The notes under the pieces: model-generated
Database searches by the model: none
The model's input: the letters and a program-made list of their open reading frames with translations, nothing else
Told to the model about the DNA's origin: nothing
Source: Hippopus hippopus
Lineage: Eukaryota > Mollusca > Bivalvia > Cardiida > Cardiidae
Assembly (NCBI GenBank): GCA_946811185.2
Contig: OX328107.1
Coordinates: 26,681,587 to 26,745,586, forward strand
Reading direction: 5' to 3'
DNA length: 64,000 bases
Shown here: positions 41,370 to 50,604 of the stretch, piece by piece
Numbering within the stretch: the stretch's first letter is position 1
How the letters are laid out: each line of letters starts with the position of its first letter
Translations under genes and position numbers: made by a program

Positions 41370-41592
41370 TAAATTTTTATCAGACACAAAAATGGGACCT
41401 ACTTAATTTGAAGGCATTTGCAGACAACAATTACATTTTTTAGTGTGCATGAAATTGTTGGAGTAAATGACCCTTAAGAAAAAGTTTTTTTGGAAACATT
41501 GCTGGAAAAGGAAAAATTGCTGGTCACCACCATTTTCTTGTTTTCCAAAGCCATCAACCCTAGGCTCATCAAAAATACAGGATTGTTTAAAA
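41370..41592. mobile_element. F1, rearranged copy
   Basis: A right-type arm (GAAGGCATTTGCAGACAAC) is followed by left-type sequence (TGACCCTTAAGAAAAAG, AAACATTGCTGG), then the palindrome, then the inverse of the left arm (ACAGGATTGTTT). The order does not fit a simple copy. Confidence 0.5.
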
Positions 41593-41679
41593 TTGCTTTA
41601 GACTCACAAACATTTTCAGTTAAGATAAAATATCTGAAAGGTTGTGAATGCATTTTAAGGACATTTTTGTCCAACAAAG

Positions 41680-41775
41680 AGGGCAGTGTAGATTTATGAT
41701 CAGACTGTATTTTTCTGTGCAGTGTGATCCTGCATCTATGCTGTCCACAAAACCATAACTTTAAACTTATCCCTC
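41680..41775. mobile_element. F2 palindrome copy
   Basis: GGCAGTGTAGATTTATGATC, AGACTGTAT, then GTGTGATCCTGCATCTATGC and TGTCC. Confidence 0.5.
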
Positions 41776-41810
41776 AACATGCAGACCCTTTTGTTGCATC
41801 TGCAATAAAA

Positions 41811-42244
41811 AGCCTTCAAAACTTGAAACATAATAGAGAACTTACAAGAAATACACACTTCCTTAACGTAACTTGCTTTTTGTGACAAAAGCTGTAATTT
41901 TAGAGAAGGTAAAATATGAAATAGTAATATTATGGAGTCTATAGATTATACCGTAAATATAAATATTTGTAAATGCTATGAATAATCCAGTGTTAGGATT
42001 TTTTGTCATTCTTTTATCTGAGATCCAAAAGTCCTTAAAACTTGACACAAGATAGAGAACTTACAAAAAATACACACTTTCTTAATGTAACTTGCTTTTT
42101 TTGACAAAGCTGTAATTTTAGAGAAGGTAAAATATGAAATAGTAATATTATGGAGTTGTTAGATTATACTGTAAATATATAAATATTTGTAAATGCTATG
42201 AATAATCCAGTGTTCGAATTTTTTGTCACTCTTATATCCCAGAT
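41811..42244 (+). repeat. Tandem duplication, ~220 bp, two units
   Basis: Units 41811-42030 and 42031-42244 share GAGAACTTACA, TACACACTT, GCTGTAATTTTAGAGAAGG and ATGCTATGAATAATCCAGTG with few differences. No coding function is seen. Confidence 0.85.
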
Positions 42245-42308
42245 ACAATAATATTCTGCAGTACACTTTCTTGTTATATGATTAGGTATTTCTCATATAA
42301 TTAGGTAT

Positions 42309-42425
42309 TTTAACCCTTCAGCACCATAGGCAAAAACAGGAACTGTCTCAAATTGCATAGATCAAGATCAGACAGCACAGAATATGCAGTCAGGTCATGG
42401 ATCTATCTGTTTTTATGGGACCAGA
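42309..42425. mobile_element. F2 MITE, partial
   Basis: TTAACCCTTCAGCACCATAGG, ATAGATCAAGATCAGACAGC, ATGCAGTCAGGTCATGGATC. Confidence 0.55.
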
Positions 42426-42545
42426 TATTACATCACCTTACTTGTTTGAGTACATAATCAGCACATGTAATTAGTCATCTGACTTTCACAGACGCCTTTG
42501 CATACCACAAAGACTGACAAAAGATGGCTGAATCTCTGCAGAACT

Positions 42546-42715
42546 CAAAAACTGGGACAAGGAGAAAATGCTGGTTACAAACTTTTTCTTCTTTTCCCTC
42601 AATGTTTTTTATCGTTTGAGAAATTCAGCTCATTTGTATCATATTATTCAAATTGGTAGTCTGCAAATGCTTTCAACTGAAAGAGTCTAACATTTGCAGT
42701 TTGGGAAAGGATTAA
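42546..42715 (+). mobile_element. F1 MITE, left arm missing
   Basis: ACAAGGAGAAAATGCTGGTT, CTGCAAATGCTTTCAACTG, TTGGGAAAGGATTAA; its TTAA is shared with the next copy. Confidence 0.7.
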
Positions 42716-43450
42716 CTTTTAACTACACAACAAAATTTTAAGGCTTGGTCAGACCGGCTAACGGATATGTAACGGGGGGAAACGGACAAAAACATGCAGA
42801 ATTTGGTTATCCGGTGACAAAATTCATCTCCTCTGCCGCTCGAGGCTCACGTGATCGGTGTGTGGAGCGAGGAAGCCACACTATGACCGCACAAGTACCG
42901 CACATGTAACGGAAAAAAACGCACGTTTAACGGATATGTACAGGATAATAAACGGTCTATTAACGGATATCACCGTACAAGTAAGGGACTTGTACCGGAT
43001 AAAACAGAAGTGCAACGCATGAGAACCGGACAAAACGTACAATGAACGGAAATGTACCGAATACCAACGTACGAGGAACGTACCGGTCACGTGACGTGCC
43101 GAGGGTATAAATTGTCAGATGCATCCAAAGTCTATCATTTGCATGTCTCTGTCCGTTTTGTCCGGTGGAAAGTTTTGAACATGCTCAAAACTTCCCACCA
43201 TACGGAACGGACATCGCCGGACATTGCTGGACAAGTAGCGGATTCACCGGATAAGAAACGAACATAAAACGGATACGAACGGATGAAATGATTTTTTATC
43301 CGTTACTTGTCCGTTAGCTCGGTGTGACCAAGGCTTAAGACTTGTCCAAGTTGAAAGCATTTTTCGACCACAACTGTTGCTGAGACAAATGATGGGAGTC
43401 TGGCTCAAATGATGATAGCTGCATGTCTTTGAAAGAATAGAAAGAGGATA
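42712..43450 (-). mobile_element. F1 MITE split by a TIR element
   Basis: TTAACTTTTAACTACACAAC, AAAATTTT, [597-bp insert], AGACTTGTCCAAGTTGAAAGC; the right half is not found. Confidence 0.7.
42740..43336. mobile_element. Unnamed 597-bp element with terminal inverted repeats
   Basis: The left end is AAGGCTTGGTCAGACCGGC then TAACGGATATGTAACGG. The inverse of the right end is AAGCCTTGGTCACACCGAGC then TAACGGACAAGTAACGG. It is clearly richer in G+C than its surroundings and full of ACGGA and GTACCG words. Two CACGTGA-type words lie inside. It inserted in F1 at AAAATTTT/AGACTTGTCC, with at most one duplicated base. There is no coding region; the superfamily is not determined. Confidence 0.75.
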
Positions 43451-43552
43451 TTAAATTCTTCAAATAAGGAAGACGTGGAGTGATACTGTATTTGTCTTTA
43501 TGTGTCAAATTTGAGTTTGAATTCTCTTTTTTCTTCTATTCCTTCCTTGTTG

Positions 43553-43724
43553 TTTAACTCTTTACCACACAATCCCGACTGGTAACCAGCATTTTCTCCT
43601 TTTCCCACAATGTTTTCTACCCTTCCCAAATCAAATTTCAGTTTTTGACTCACATTTTTTTTGTCGTCTGCAACTGCTTTCAATTTGGACTAGTCCAAAA
43701 TTTTGTCGTTTGGTAAAGAGTTAA
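43553..43724 (+). mobile_element. F1 MITE, left palindrome arm deleted
   Basis: TTAACTCTTTACCACACAATC directly joined to GACTGGTAACCAGC; right tip TTTGGTAAAGAGTTAA. The deletion ends exactly at the palindrome centre. Confidence 0.85.
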
Positions 43725-43850
43725 TTGTGTACCACACAATTCTGAGTTTTAACGATCCTGAAGATAAAGCTTTTAGAAAACATTGTGCGAGGAGGAGAAA
43801 ATGCTGGTAACAAGCATTTTCCCCATTTCCGTTCCGCAAAGGTCTCTGTT
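43721..43850 (+). mobile_element. F1 MITE, left half, sharing TTAA
   Basis: TTAATTGTGTACCACACAATT, GCTTTTAGAAAACATTGTGC, GCTGGTAACAAGC; the right arm is missing. Confidence 0.7.
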
Positions 43851-43872
43851 TTCGCCTATGGCACAGAAAGGG

Positions 43873-44084
43873 TTAACTAAATAACAAAATTATAGACTTG
43901 TCTATATTGAAAGCTTTTGCAGATGACAAATGTGGCTCAAATGATAAAATATGTTTAAGGATAGGAAACATTTTAGGAAAATGAGAAAATACTAGTTACA
44001 AGCATTATCTCGTTTTCCCAAAATGCTGTGAATAGCTTTCTTTCCTAGGGTTGTTAAAGCTTGGGGTTGTTTGGTAAAGGGTAA
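43873..44084 (-). mobile_element. F1 MITE
   Basis: TTAACTAAATAACAAAATTA to TTTGGTAAAGGGTAA; diverged palindrome (ATACTAGTTACAAGC). Confidence 0.75.
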
Positions 44085-44087
44085 ATA

Positions 44088-44185
44088 GCTTTTGAAAACA
44101 TGGTGTGAAAAGGAGCATTTGCTTTTTACAAGCGATAGCCCCTTTTGCCACATTTTCTGTTTCATATTAAAGACGCTTTCCATTC
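44088..44185 (+). mobile_element. F1 subfamily-2 fragment (GGAGCA.. arm)
   Basis: GCTTTTGAAAACATGGTGTG, then GGAGCATTTGCTTTTTACAAGC in place of the usual arm (shown in part), then CCCCTTTTGCCACATTTTC. Confidence 0.55.
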
Positions 44186-44321
44186 CTGCAACTGATTCTT
44201 ATTTACGTCACATAAAAGAGTAGGGCAAGCGTTATAAAGACAAAAGGAAGACTGGAAATGGATTGCTGTATGTAGCCTACAGGATAATATTTGCTTTATA
44301 CTTTCTCAAGTATCATGGTAT

Positions 44322-44535
44322 TTTCACCCTTTACAAAACGGTGTTGTATCTACCCTGACAAAAGAGGCTCATGAAAACGTAGTGGGAAAGAAGAAAATGC
44401 TGGTAACCAGTGTTTTCTCTTTTTCCCATAAGGTTTTTCTATCCTTTTAAAGAAATTGTTTGTTTGAGCTACATCTAACATTTTGTCTAGAAATGCTTTC
44501 AATTTGGACAAGTCTAAAATTTTGAGGTAAATTAT
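44322..44535 (+). mobile_element. F1 MITE, diverged
   Basis: CACCCTTTACAAAACGG to AAATTTTGAGGTAAATTA; palindrome GCTGGTAACCAGTG. Confidence 0.75.
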
Positions 44536-44640
44536 CTGTATCCTGTATCATGCTAGGGCATTCCTCAATTTCCAAGTGGTTTACGTGCAGGATTTCAAAC
44601 ACAGGTTTCCGGAGCTTGACTAAACTGGAGCATCTAGGCC

Positions 44641-44830
44641 TTAACCTTTTAACAATCTCTTGTTTTAATGACTAAGGAAAACAGGTCTTTCAAAACAATG
44701 TGAAAAAAGGAGAAAAAGCTGGTAACCAGCTTTTTCTCCATTTCCTACAATTTTTTATACCCTTTCAAAGACACATTATATCATTTTATCCATAATTATT
44801 TAATGATTTAGAGAAGGCTAATGTTGTGTC
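44641..44830 (+). mobile_element. F1 MITE with paired arm changes
   Basis: TTAACCTTTTAACAATCTC on the left. The palindrome reads AAAAAGCTGGTAACCAGCTT: the consensus ATGC...GCAT has become AAGC...GCTT in both arms. The right arm is decayed. Confidence 0.7.
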
Positions 44831-44845
44831 ATCCAATAGTCGAAC

Positions 44846-45140
44846 CCTGGTAGCTTAGTCGGTAGCTTAGTCGGACAACTTGAGAACAGAGGGTTGCGAG
44901 TTTGATCCCTGGCTCGGCAGATTTTTTTCCGAGGATTGATGATAGTCATTGCGACAGGATTCATTCCTCTCCCACCCCTGACCATTGTCACCACAATGGT
45001 TATGTGGGAAAGCAGCCAGTGCCTTGGAAAGAAAACTGTGTGGAGTACTGGTAAAAGGGACCCCAGGAAAGCATGGATATAACCGCCACGATATAACTGA
45101 AATAATGTTTAAAACGGCATTAAACACCATACAATCAGTC
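44846..45140 (+). mobile_element. SINE-2 (tRNA-headed), most complete copy
   Basis: A duplicated GGTAGCTTAGTCGGTAGCTT box A region; box B GCGAGTTTGATCCC; core GAGGATTGATGATAGTCATT; then GCCTTGGAAAGAAAACTGTG and the tail GATATAACTGAAATAATGTT...ATTAAACACCATACAA. Confidence 0.8.
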
Positions 45141-45150
45141 ACTTGTCACC

Positions 45151-45345
45151 TTAACTCTTTACCACACAGTCCCAAATTTTAACAACCCTATGGGACAAGG
45201 CTTTTGAAACAATGTGGGAAAAGGAGAAAATGCTGATAAACAGCATTTTCTACTTTTCTTAATGTTTCCTACTCTATCAAAGACAAATTCTGACATTTGA
45301 GCCACCTTTAATTTGTTGTCTGCAAATGCTTTCATTTTGGACAAA
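45151..45345 (+). mobile_element. F1 MITE, right tip lost
   Basis: TTAACTCTTTACCACACAGTC to CTTTCATTTTGGACAAAAAG; the next copy begins six bases on. Confidence 0.8.
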
Positions 45346-45350
45346 AAGTC

Positions 45351-45584
45351 TTAACTCTTTACCAAATGACAAAAATTCTAGACTTGTTCAAATTGAAAGG
45401 ATTTGGAGATAAAAAAAAAAAACTGCGACTCATAAATTAAAATTTGTTCTAGGATGGGTAGGAAACATTGTAGGAAAGGGAGAAAATGCTCGTTACCAGT
45501 ATTTTCACCTTTTTCAAAAATGTTTTCTGAAGTTTTTTTCTTCCGGGCCATATTAATACTCGGGATTGATTGGTAAAGGGTTAA
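45351..45584 (-). mobile_element. F1 MITE, full length
   Basis: TTAACTCTTTACCAAATGAC to TTGGTAAAGGGTTAA; an A-run replaces part of the inner arm. Confidence 0.85.
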
Positions 45585-45649
45585 ATTTTGTCGCTTGGCA
45601 ATTTGGGACGTTTGGTACAACATTATCGGAAGGCATTAGTTTCCTCAGC

Positions 45650-45740
45650 CCATGAAATGGAAATGACTTAGAATGCATGTATAGATAAAACTGTCACGAC
45701 GATATGACTGAAATAATTTTGAGAACATTGTTGCACAGTG
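45650..45740 (+). mobile_element. SINE tail fragment
   Basis: CACGACGATATGACTGAAAT then AATTTTGAGAACATT, the common tail of both SINE families here. Confidence 0.4.
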
Positions 45741-45843
45741 ATAGATCAAATTTCATTGACAATATGAAAACAACATAATCTTCCCCCAAGTTATTCCTTT
45801 GATCTTTTTCAGTCCCTATGAAACCTAGGACCTCTCAATCAAA

Positions 45844-46276
45844 ATGGCATCTATCCAGCAGCCAGTTCTATTTCTTTCCCATGGTGGGGGACCGTCATTT
45901 TATCTTGATGCAAGAAAGTTTCCAATGATGAAAGGACTAGACAAAAATTCTCAAGCTGCTGAATTTCTCCGTAATTTAACAAAGACAGTAAAGCTCCAGC
46001 GACCGAGAGCTATTTTAGTTCTCAGTGCACACTGGGAGGAGGATACATGTAAAGTACAAGTTACAGAAAAGCCGCAATTATATTACGATTATGCAGGATT
46101 TCCAACAGAGACTTATAAACTTTCATGGCCTGTGCCAGGTTCACCTGACTTTGGGAGAAGAGCAAAAAGTGTGCTAGAGTCAAATGGGATAAAGTGCCAG
46201 GAAATTTCAAACCGAGGACTTGATCATGGAGTTTTTGTACCATTGAAACTGGTGTTCCCGGAGGCAGACATTCCAG
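45844..46276 (+). CDS. Dioxygenase exon 1
   Basis: 433 nt, start codon to the first base of codon 145; contains the first three conserved histidines. Donor GTACTG is weaker than the consensus. Confidence 0.93.
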
Positions 46277-47497
46277 GTACTGTATTTCTCAGTCTCATTA
46301 ACAATTTACTCTGAGGGTAGAGGCTTTTGAAAACATTGTGGGAAAAGGAGAAAATTCTGGTAACCGGCATTTTCTCCTTTTTTGACTTGGTTTTGTACAT
46401 TTTAAAATAAACCACACAATTTTAACCTCATTTGATTTGTTGTCTGTAAATGCATGTCCACATTTTTGTTGTTTGGTAAATTATTGATGCTGTACCAAAC
46501 AACAAAACTTTAGACTTAAAAATTGACAGCATTTGCAGATTATTAAGTTATTGTAGCTTCAACATTACAGTTTGTCTTAGAAAGGGTACAAAACATTGTG
46601 GTAAAGGAGGAAAATGCTGGTTACCAGCATTCTCTTTTCTTGCGATGTTTTCAAAGGTTTTTCTCTTATGGTTCATAAGTTTTACCATACAATAACCAGG
46701 TCACCAAGACACAATTGAATATTCATGACAATATTGGCAAGAATATCTTCAAAAATACCAGGCTCAGTAAATCCGAGTTTAAGCAGTCTGATCTTGATCT
46801 AAACAGCCTACAATTGCACCAAAAATTTTCATCAGCATCTTAACATTTTTCACCTTTTTCTGTGGTAGTCGAGTATTTTCCAAAATATTGCTTGTTAAGA
46901 ATATTTTTCCTTTCACCACATTGATTTCTCCTGCACTCATGTATTAACCCACAATTTTTGTTGATTTTCCAGCATATGTAAAAGTTTCTCCAAGATATCT
47001 ACTGAAAATTTGTTTCAGGAGCTAATGCTTTCTGCAATATTCTGCAGTTACCACAATGCTGCTAAGTCTAATTTTGATCCACATGTATTTTTCTTTCAGT
47101 GTTTCAGGTCTCCCTCTTGTCTAGCTCAAATATTGAAGACAATCTAAAAATCGGTGAAGCACTTAGTGAACTGTCTGGTGAAAACATCCTTATCATTGGT
47201 AGTGGATTCGCAACCCATTCTGGTCTCAGAGATGCCACAACTGCTCAGTGGGCAAAAGACTTTAAAAGATTACTGAATGACGTTATTAGTAATCCAAAAT
47301 ACACACCAGAAGTGAGAAAGACAAAGTTTATAGAGCTGACCTCTGAACCTTGTTTCAGAAAGGCCCATCCAAGCTTGGACCATTTTTTGCCAATAGGAAT
47401 GTGCTTAGCTGCTGCAGGCTACAGACCAGCGAATATAATCTATTCAGATTTTGTGAAATCCTTATTGGTAGAACATTACCTTTTCCCAACTTCTTAA
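45844..47497 (+). CDS. Extradiol ring-cleavage dioxygenase (LigB/YgiD, DOPA dioxygenase-like), complete
   Basis: Class III extradiol enzymes open catechol rings using a non-haem metal; YgiD/DODA members act on L-DOPA. The exons are 45844-46276 and 47100-47497; donor GTACTG, acceptor TTTCTTTCAG, phase 1. The product has 276 residues, close to the family's 260-275. Expected ligands: His13 in FLSHGGGP, His63 in LSAHWEE, His184 in GSGFATHSGL; His128 in LDHGVFVPL is the usual catalytic His. IPVFQVSL crosses the splice join as in the family. The ATG (context TCAAAATGGC) follows an acceptor-like TTTTTCAG at 45805-45812, so a 5' untranslated exon may exist upstream. The stop codon overlaps the first TTAA of an F2 element. 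No signal peptide, so probably cytosolic. The substrate in this animal is unknown. Confidence 0.93.
46314..46486 (+). mobile_element. F1 MITE in dioxygenase intron
   Basis: GGCTTTTGAAAACATTGTGG, GGTAACCGGC, then TTTTTGACTTGG instead of CCCACAATG; right tip TTTGGTAAATTATTGA. The left tip is missing. Confidence 0.75.
46484..46700 (-). mobile_element. F1 MITE in dioxygenase intron, opposite orientation
   Basis: GATGCTGTACCAAACAAC to the faded end ACCATACAATAAC; palindrome centre GGTTACC. Abuts the copy at 46314 tail to tail. Confidence 0.75.
46770..46815. mobile_element. F2 fragment in dioxygenase intron
   Basis: AAGCAGTCTGATCTTGATCT followed by AAACAGCC. Confidence 0.4.
47100..47497 (+). CDS. 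Dioxygenase exon 2
   Basis: 398 nt. Starts VFQVSLLSSS after the split codon, has GSGFATHSGL and HPSLDHFLPIGMCLAAAGYR, ends HYLFPTS with TAA inside TTAA. Confidence 0.93.
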
Positions 47498-47730
47498 CCC
47501 TAAGAGCCTAAAATGACTATCATTGCTTTTGCAGCCAGTGTAGATCAAGATCAGACCACACAAAATATGCAGTCTGATCTCTGATCTACACTGTCTGTCC
47601 GCTTTGCTGAAACGATATAATACATGTATAGACAAAAGAACCTTGAAATTTCATGTTTTGGTGTCTTATTTCTAAACAGAAGATGTCTGTTGGGTTTATT
47701 CGGTGCTCTAAGGTAGCACTCGATGTGCGT
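47494..47730 (+). mobile_element. F2 MITE starting at the dioxygenase stop codon
   Basis: TTAACCCTAAGAGCCTAAAA at the left, then GTGTAGATCAAGATCAGACC, ATGCAGTCTGATCTCTGATC, TACACTGTCTGTCC; the right end resembles 49000 (GTGCTCTAAGG) without its TTAA. The last three bases of the first TTAA are the stop codon. Confidence 0.7.
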
Positions 47731-47812
47731 ATCCATCTCACCAAACCTTTCGAAAGCCAAATAAATGACATAGACATTTTCAATAAGCAAAAGGGACCCA
47801 GATGCTGTACAT

Positions 47813-48021
47813 TTAACCCTTTACCACACGACAAAATTTTAGCCTTGTCCACATTGAAAGCATTTGCAGACAACAATTTCAATGTGGCTCAACTGGTGCA
47901 ATTTTTCTTTGATAGGGTAGAAAACATTGTGGTTACCAGCATTTTCTCCTTTTCCCACAATGTTTTCAAACGCTTCTTTCCCAGGGTCGTTAAAAGTCGG
48001 CACTGTGCGGTAAAGGGTTAA
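47813..48021 (-). mobile_element. F1 MITE, left palindrome arm deleted
   Basis: TTAACCCTTTACCACACGAC, GAAAACATTGTGGTTACCAGC: the arm is removed up to the palindrome centre. Right tip TGCGGTAAAGGGTTAA. Confidence 0.88.
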
Positions 48022-48084
48022 GACTGATATCATCAAAGACTAGTAATCTCATAAAAGAGCAGATAGTACACTTGCTTTGACTTT

Positions 48085-48150
48085 TTGTTAGTAAAAGGCG
48101 CAATTGCTTGTAACAAGCAATTTTTCCTTTTTCCACACCGTTTGCTGTAT
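48085..48150 (+). mobile_element. F1 subfamily-2 palindrome
   Basis: GCGCAATTGCTTGTAACAAGC then AATTTTTCC: the same layout as F1 but several arm positions changed on both sides. Confidence 0.6.
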
Positions 48151-48153
48151 CAT

Positions 48154-48380
48154 TTAACCCTTTAATGAACGATGAAATTTTGGACTTCGCAAAATTAAAA
48201 GCATGATGCAGATGACAATTTAAATGTAGCTCAAATGATGATTTTGGCTTTGATAGCGTAGAAATCTGGTGAGAAAAGAAGAAAATGGTGATTACCAACA
48301 TTTTCTCCTTTTCCCGCAATGTTTTCAAAAGCCTTTTCTTTCAGGTCCTTAAAACTTAAAATTGTGTGGTAAAGAGTTAA
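48154..48380 (-). mobile_element. F1 MITE, full length
   Basis: TTAACCCTTTAATGAACGATG to TGTGGTAAAGAGTTAA. Confidence 0.85.
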
Positions 48381-48494
48381 AAGAGATAAAGAGTGCTACA
48401 ATGTGGTGAAGAGTTAAAAGACATTCTACACTTTGAATTGTTTTCCTTTGTGTCAAATGTACTATATTTAAGCATTTCTTAATTGGTCTGGTTG

Positions 48495-48752
48495 GTATTG
48501 GAGTTTAAAGCCATGTTAACAGCTTAGGTCATACACAGCAGTCCATGTGACTGGATGTGTTTCCTTGCTTTCTTACACCAGTACTGAAACAACTTTCTTT
48601 CCAAGTCAGTGACTACTTTTCTCCCATGCATCAGAGGTAATAGACAAAAATTTCAGGTAAGAAAGTTTGCCCAACCAGGTATCCAACCTGTAACCTCCAG
48701 GTCATGAGTCGGATACACTTACGACAGTGTTACCCGGCTGGGCAAGCATGTC
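48495..48752 (-). mobile_element. SINE (SINE-2 related tail)
   Basis: The minus strand begins TGCTTGCCCAGCCGGGTAAC and has GACTCATGACCTGGAGG, then GACTTGGAAAGAAAGTTGTT and CAGTACTGGTGTAAGAAAGC, like the SINE-2 tail. Confidence 0.5.
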
Positions 48753-48774
48753 TGAAACTAGCCAGTAGTACCTT

Positions 48775-49020
48775 TCACAGCTTCAGTTGCCTTAGCTGCA
48801 ACTGTAGATTAAGATCAGACTGCACATAACATGCAGTCTGATCTTTTATTCACACTTTTACAGCTATAGTTGCCATAGCTCTTTCATCTACACTTTCTGT
48901 TTTGCTGCAAAATCAGAGACAAAAGCAACGAAATTATTAACGGTAACTGCAATTATGTGGGTCTTATTTCAAGAAAGCAGATGTTTGTTGGGTTGATCTA
49001 GTGCTCTAAGGGTTGGTAAA
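48775..49020. mobile_element. F2 MITE copy
   Basis: GTAGATTAAGATCAGACTGC, AACATGCAGTCTGATCTTTT, and the right part CTTATTTCAAGAAAGCAGATG to GTGCTCTAAGGGTT. Confidence 0.55.
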
Positions 49021-49202
49021 AGTTGAAATTAGAGGACATGCATTCTCCTCTACATGTGATATAATATAGTCTTGTATTTATAAATAAATTGTGTTAAATG
49101 TTGCATTGAAAAAATACAAAATATTCATGTAAAAATAAACCCTTTAAAGACTTCAATCTGAATCAAGCCATAACCGAACAAACCTATTTGAACAATCTAC
49201 AG

Positions 49203-49500
49203 GTTGATTGATTGATTGTATGGTGTTTAACACCGCTTTCAACTTTATTTCAGTTATATCATGGCGGCCAGTGCACCTATCCAAGCTCTCCTGGAGTCTC
49301 TTTTACCATTACTCTGTACAATATTCTTTCCAAGCCACTGACTGCTTTCCCACATAATCATTGTCGAAACAATGGTCAGCGTTGAGAGAGGAATGAATCC
49401 TGTCGCAATGACTATCATCAATCCTCGGAAAGAAAATTGGCCAAGCCAGCAATTGAACCAAGACCCCCATCGAGCTACCGGGACTTGGCGAACAACCCAG
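49203..49500 (-). mobile_element. SINE-2 with TGAT tail
   Basis: The minus strand has CCGGTAGCTCGATGGGGGTC (box A), TTGGTTCAATTGC (box B), GAGGATTGATGATAGTCATT, then GTGTTAAACACCATACAATC and (AATC)n at its end. Confidence 0.75.
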
Positions 49501-49600
49501 TGGAGAAAGACATTTGAAAACATTGTCCTTTTTCAAGCAATGTTTTCAGCAGTCTCTTTCCTCAATAAAACAACATGATGCAACTGTTTGGTAAAGCGTC
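49500..49600 (-). mobile_element. F1 MITE, central deletion
   Basis: GAAAACATTGTCCTTTTTCAAG joins the two arms; right end TGTTTGGTAAAGCGTCAG. Confidence 0.55.
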
Positions 49601-49631
49601 AGTTCCACTCTCAGCAGTTTTTTCAGATATA

Positions 49632-49866
49632 TTAACTCTTTAAAAAATGAAAAAAGTTCGACTGAACTAGATTGCAAGCATTTGCAGATGACAAGTTACA
49701 TGTAAATGCGGCTCAAATGATAATTTCCATCTTTAATGGGGTAGAAAACATTATCTGAAAAAGAGAAAATACTGGTTACCAGCTTTTTTTTCATTTTCCT
49801 ACAATGTTTTCAAAGGCTTTCTTTCTCAGGGTCAATTAAGGTAGGGACTGTGTGGTAAAGGGTTAA
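49632..49866 (-). mobile_element. F1 MITE, full length
   Basis: TTAACTCTTTAAAAAATGA to TGTGGTAAAGGGTTAA. Confidence 0.85.
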
Positions 49867-49960
49867 AGTGTTTCTATGTAGCACCCTTTCAGTTATTTGG
49901 CACCTTACCTACAAATTCAAAGCCAGCTTAATATTACTAGTATGCCCTAATTAAAACAAA

Positions 49961-50174
49961 TTAACTCTTTTAATAGGGAAAAAATTGAAATCTGCTCACA
50001 TGATAAAAACTGTCCTTGAAAGCGTAGAATACATGGAAAAGGAGAAAATGCTGGTTACCAGCATTTTCTACTTTACCCACAATGTGACCAGCGTTTTCTC
50101 CCTTTTCCACAATGATTTTATTAGCCATCTTTCTCGGGGTCATTAAAATTTAGGATTGTATGGAAAAGGGTTAA
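49961..50174 (-). mobile_element. F1 MITE with duplicated palindrome arm
   Basis: TTAACTCTTTTAATAGGG; after the palindrome, ACCCACAATGTGACCAGCGT repeats CCAGC..TTTTCTCC a second time; right tip ATGGAAAAGGGTTAA. Confidence 0.8.
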
Positions 50175-50261
50175 GCCCTGAAACAATGACACTCATCCAT
50201 CAAGGAAGTTAGAACAGCTTTAACTCATTACATCTTGCAGACTAATTTTTTGTCAAACAGC

Positions 50262-50465
50262 AGATCAGTTGAAAATAATGTAACAAAAGGAGAAATGGCT
50301 AATAATTAGCACCTTCTTTATTTTCCACAATGTTTAAACATGCAATAAACCTTGATTTATTTTGATTATCTCTAATTTACCTGCAGGTTGTCAAGATTTA
50401 GTTTGTTGTCTACAAATGCTTGCAATATAGACAAGTTTAAAATTTTGTCCCCTCTTAAAGAGTAA
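50262..50465 (+). mobile_element. F1 MITE, diverged
   Basis: GTTGAAAATAATGTAAC, GGCTAATAATTAGCACC, then TTGTCTACAAATGCTTGCAA to CTCTTAAAGAGTAAG. Confidence 0.6.
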
Positions 50466-50604
50466 GCTATAATGCTGGAAAAGGACTTGGTTCATTCATG
50501 AACTCTTATTAGATGACAAAATTTCAGACATGTCTGAAATAATTGTATTTGCTGACAACGAATTAAAGTATTATATATGTAGCCAAAATCATGGAATATG
50601 TCCT

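Noticed and set aside
44846..44925. Functional tRNA gene
   Set aside because: The head is duplicated, does not fold into a standard tRNA by eye, and continues into the SINE-2 body.
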